DNA of 64,000 nt from an uncultured Bacteroidales bacterium (lineage in GTDB: Bacteria; Bacteroidota; Bacteroidia; Bacteroidales; WCHB1-69). Numbering within the stretch: position 1 is the first letter of the stretch; each line of letters starts with the position of its first letter. The stretch lies in assembly GCA_947169105.1 (NCBI GenBank), contig CAMVOL010000011.1, positions 1 through 64,000 on the forward strand. The letters are read 5' to 3'. The position numbers and the translations under genes were made by a program. Below are positions 61,672-64,000 of the stretch, piece by piece. Under the pieces are notes generated by a model. That model was not told where the DNA came from, ran no database searches, and saw nothing but the letters and a program-made list of their open reading frames with translations.

Positions 61672-61766
61672 GAACCTGATAAATTAGGGCATAATCGGAG
61701 CTGTCGTATCATGGTCTCCGTCATTATTCTGTTTATCGCCTGCGGGCATTTAAACGATTGAATACT

Positions 61767-62089
61767 ATGGCAAAGCAAAAACCTAAAGACGAACTGACAA
61801 CGGAAATGTACCACGAGTTCCTTGAGGACGCCGGCGTTGATGCCGGCACGAAAATGGAGACGATTTTCGATCACGGAGTGACAGAAAAAGAGGTCATCGC
61901 GCTGTGCGGACTGAAAAAGGACAGGCAATAGTTCCTTGATTGGGGACTTGATCAGGAAGATCACTACGCCTGCATTTACAGGCTTTACCTCATGCGCGGT
62001 GACAAGGAAAAGGCCATGGAGTATTTCAACAAGCTGCCCAACACTTTGAACAAATGGTTCTCTCTTGGAAACCATTGCTTGTCATAAGT
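61767..62089 (+). pseudogene. Conserved small ORF interrupted by an in-frame TAG
   Basis: ATG 61767 opens a 54-codon frame (MAKQKPKDELTTEMYHEFLE, ending GLKKDRQ) that stops at TAG 61929-61931. Without any frame change the reading continues 52 codons to TAA 62087 with clear protein character (FLDWGLDQEDHYACIYRLYL, MRGDKEKAMEYFNKLPNTLN, KWFSLGNHCLS). Read through, it would be one 107-residue helical protein. Either it is a nonsense-inactivated gene, two coupled parts, or the TAG is recoded. Nearby genes such as ettA and pepT behave normally with standard stops. I recognise no family. Confidence 0.6.
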
Positions 62090-62160
62090 TACTTTCCAAA
62101 GAGAATCCTGCATACCACATCAAAGTCATACCCTCTTTTCTCGCACAGTATTTTCAGCAA

Positions 62161-62214
62161 CTTCATATCTCCTACTTCATACCTCCTACTTCATACCTTC
62201 TACCTTATACTCCA
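62161..62214 (-). repeat. Heptamer array, reverse orientation, before dprA
   Basis: TCATATC, TCCTACT, TCATACC, TCCTACT, TCATACC, TTCTACC and TTATACT: the complement of the GTARRAG arrays. The gap 62,090-62,272 holds no gene besides this. Confidence 0.75.
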
Positions 62215-62272
62215 CTCACTCCTAATTCCTAACCCCTTCCCCCATAAAACCACCTCACCTCCCTAGCAAACC

Positions 62273-63367
62273 ATGACCGAGCTGATTTGTCGTTTGGCTC
62301 TCCAGTTCCAGCCGAATATCGGCGGGACCACTGTGAAGAAGCTGCTGCAGTACTATGGGAGTGCCGCCGCCATCTTTGCGGAGAAAGACCCGCTGCGGCG
62401 GTTCGGACGTGCGGTGCATTTTCCGAAACTCACGCGCGAGGCCGTGGCGGCGGCAGAGGCCGAAGCCAACTGGATGGAACGGCACAATATCAAGCTTTGC
62501 TTCTACACCGACCCCGACTTCCCGTGGCGGCTGAAGGCGTGCGTGGACTCCCCCTACCTTTTCTACTACAAAGGGGAGAACATCTTCAGCGGCCAACGGA
62601 TGGTGGCGGTGGTCGGCACCCGCAGCATCTCCCCCTATGGCAAGGACATCACCCGCAAGATTGTGTCAGAGCTGGTGGAGTACGACGCCTGCATCGTGAG
62701 CGGCCTGGCCAGCGGCGTGGACACCGTAGCGCACGAACAGGCCCTCGACAGCGGCCTCAAGACCGTGGCCGTGATGGGCTGCGGACTCAGCACCATCTAC
62801 CCCGACTGCAACGAACGGCTCGCCGCCCGCATCCTCGACCAAGGGAGCGCGCTGGTGTCGGAATACCCCTTCCGCACCAAACCCGACCGACAGAACTTCC
62901 CTCGCCGCAACCGCATCATCGCCGGCATGTCCGATGCCACCGTGGTGATGGAGTCGGCCGTCAAGGGCGGCAGCATCATCACCGCCTACATCGCCCACTC
63001 CTACAACCGCGACGTCCTGGCCGTACCCGGCAACGTCATGAGCCCCAACCACTCCGGCTGCCACGAGCTGATACGGAAGAACGTGGCCGCCCTTGTCACC
63101 TCCGGCCGCGACATCGCCGAGGTGATGGGCTGGGACCTAGAAGCCCCCAAAGCCGTGCAGCAGGAGCTGTTCGTGGAACTCAGTCCCGACGAGCAGGCGC
63201 TCACCGACATTATCGGCCAAAGCCCTGACATCGGCATTGACGACCTATCGGCGCAAGTGACGCAATTCACCCCTTCCAAACTGGCCGCCCTCCTCCTCCA
63301 ACTGGAACTCAAAGGCGTCATCCGCTGCAACCCGGGCAAAACCTACAAATTGTCAATAAGTTGTTGA
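62273..63367 (+). CDS. dprA: DNA-processing protein DprA
   Basis: 364 residues. Loads RecA on incoming single-stranded DNA in natural transformation. A short SAM-like/HhH N-terminus (FQPNIGGTTVKKLLQYYGSA) precedes the Rossmann fold: VVGTRSISPYGKDITRKIVS, IVSGLASGVDTVAHEQALDS, TVAVMGCGLSTIYPDCNERL, FPRRNRIIAGMSDATVVMES, SIITAYIAHSYNRDVLAVPG. A C-terminal winged-helix (DUF4777/DprA_WH type) follows (TDIIGQSPDIGIDDLSAQV). All expected motifs present. Strong C-rich codon use. Confidence 0.96.
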   Translation: MTELICRLALQFQPNIGGTTVKKLLQYYGSAAAIFAEKDPLRRFGRAVHFPKLTREAVAAAEAEANWMERHNIKLCFYTDPDFPWRLKACVDSPYLFYYKGENIFSGQRMVAVVGTRSISPYGKDITRKIVSELVEYDACIVSGLASGVDTVAHEQALDSGLKTVAVMGCGLSTIYPDCNERLAARILDQGSALVSEYPFRTKPDRQNFPRRNRIIAGMSDATVVMESAVKGGSIITAYIAHSYNRDVLAVPGNVMSPNHSGCHELIRKNVAALVTSGRDIAEVMGWDLEAPKAVQQELFVELSPDEQALTDIIGQSPDIGIDDLSAQVTQFTPSKLAALLLQLELKGVIRCNPGKTYKLSISC

Positions 63368-63424
63368 TTTCAAGATGTTTGTAAATAATTTTCAATTTTC
63401 AATTTTCAATTCTCAATTATATTG

Positions 63425-63432
63425 TATCTTTG
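63425..63432 (+). promoter_or_regulatory. -7 box for dnaN
   Basis: TATCTTTG followed by CACCC, 41 bp before ATG 63474. The bases upstream are TTTTCAATTC repeats (63,393-63,420), which leave no clear -33 box. Confidence 0.65.
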
Positions 63433-63473
63433 CACCCTCATTTTTGAATTATAAAAATTAAAATACACTCCTT

Positions 63474-64000
63474 ATGAAATTTATCGTTTCGCGCAATGAG
63501 CTTTACAAAAACCTCAGCGCTATCAGCGGTGTGTTGAGCACCAACAACACCATGCCGATTTTGGACAACTTCCTGTTCACCATTTCCGGCAATACCCTGA
63601 CCGTCACAGCTTCCGACCTCGACTGCACCATGTGCGCCGAAATCGAATTGAGCAATGTGGACGGCGAAGGTTCCATCGCGGTTCCTTCCAAAAACCTGCT
63701 TGACACGCTGAAGCTGATCCCGGAAATTCCGATTGTCTTCTCCACTATTGAAGATGGCGACAAAGTGTCTCTCCGCTATACTGCCGCCGAAGGCAAGTAC
63801 GACGACCACTGTTTCTCCGGCGAAGAGTATCCGGCAGTCAAGCCCATGGAGGATTTCCGCACTTTCGAAATTGCTGCCTCTGTCCTGCACAAGGCCATCT
63901 CCAAAACCTTGTTCGCCACTGGTACCGACGAGCTCCGTCCCAATATGATGGGTGTTTTCTGCGAGCTTAACGCTGATGACATCACCTTCGTGTCCACCGA
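63474..64000 (+). CDS. dnaN: DNA polymerase III beta clamp (partial, N-terminal part)
   Basis: The first 175 residues: MKFIVSRNELYKNLSAISGV, MPILDNFLFTISGNTLTVTA, SDLDCTMCAEIEL and VPSKNLLDTLKLIPEIPIVF, the first clamp domain and part of the second. DnaN is the ring that tethers polymerase III to DNA. Bacteroidota often have dnaN away from dnaA, as appears to be the case here. Cut by the window edge, so the remaining 200 or so residues lie outside. Confidence 0.94.
   Translation, partial: MKFIVSRNELYKNLSAISGVLSTNNTMPILDNFLFTISGNTLTVTASDLDCTMCAEIELSNVDGEGSIAVPSKNLLDTLKLIPEIPIVFSTIEDGDKVSLRYTAAEGKYDDHCFSGEEYPAVKPMEDFRTFEIAASVLHKAISKTLFATGTDELRPNMMGVFCELNADDITFVST

Noticed and set aside
61199..62214. 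CRISPR or VNTR-type array
   Set aside because: Units are 7 bp, degenerate and without spacers; these are simple repeats.
62287..63228. 313-residue frame within dprA
   Set aside because: It is a +2 frame of the same strand with Arg/His/Gly bias. dprA in the main frame has every expected motif.

Overview
The window comes from a Bacteroidota chromosome, most likely Bacteroidales. Support: four proteins end in type IX secretion (T9SS) sorting domains, promoters carry the Bacteroidota -7 box TAnnTTTG with few visible Shine-Dalgarno sites, and the block nusB / DUF1573 / yajC / YbbR-like is typical of the phylum. The species cannot be named from sequence alone. Both strands are used and genes are densely packed.

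1-12.9 kb (minus strand): one AT-rich operon of nine tightly coupled genes reading leftwards, starting at a DUF4007 gene near 12.8 kb and running off the left edge. In order it encodes DUF4007, a 1,076-residue P-loop ATPase, a DUF1016 (YhcG-type) nuclease, a DndC-like PP-loop/Fe-S sulfurtransferase, a DUF262 protein with a DGQQR motif, a Hanks-type protein kinase, a PLD-nuclease/SF2-helicase fusion, a 77-residue protein and a DndD-like SMC/Rad50 ATPase cut by the window edge. This looks like a DNA-sulfur-modification-like (Dnd/Ssp-related) defence locus with an unusual set of partners, and it is the main candidate for an undescribed system.

12.9-26 kb: a GC-rich hairpin-bearing spacer, an A1S_2505-type phage-derived gene, a class A acid phosphatase, the YbbR/yajC/DUF1573/nusB block, a Dus enzyme, two divergent T9SS cargo genes, a 46-bp perfect palindrome next to a 5'-truncated gene, an AbiE-type (type IV) toxin-antitoxin pair and rlmD.

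26-44 kb: a large fibronectin-III T9SS protein with a duplicated module, an unknown exported protein, rbfA with a LolC/E-like permease, a beta-helix T9SS protein, a beta-CASP nuclease, then a seven-gene minus-strand cluster of exported proteins. That cluster is headed by an ECF sigma factor fused through a membrane segment to a GIN/DUF2807 domain, which suggests a membrane-tethered sigma factor controlling its own cell-envelope operon.

44-64 kb: an Rpn/PD-(D/E)XK gene, ettA-rlmN, a Y-family polymerase with a small partner, a metalloprotease-like gene flanked by palindromic repeats, mscS-pfkA, a beta-barrel gene with kdtA-priA, a tRNA-Leu/Gly/Gly cluster, pepT, a four-helix-bundle protein, an ORF interrupted by TAG, dprA, and the start of dnaN.

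Two repeat classes recur. One is a set of short palindromes beginning GTAGRG, two of them inside coding sequences. The other is degenerate heptamer arrays (consensus about GTARAAG) at the 3' ends of genes, which in three cases supply the last codons.
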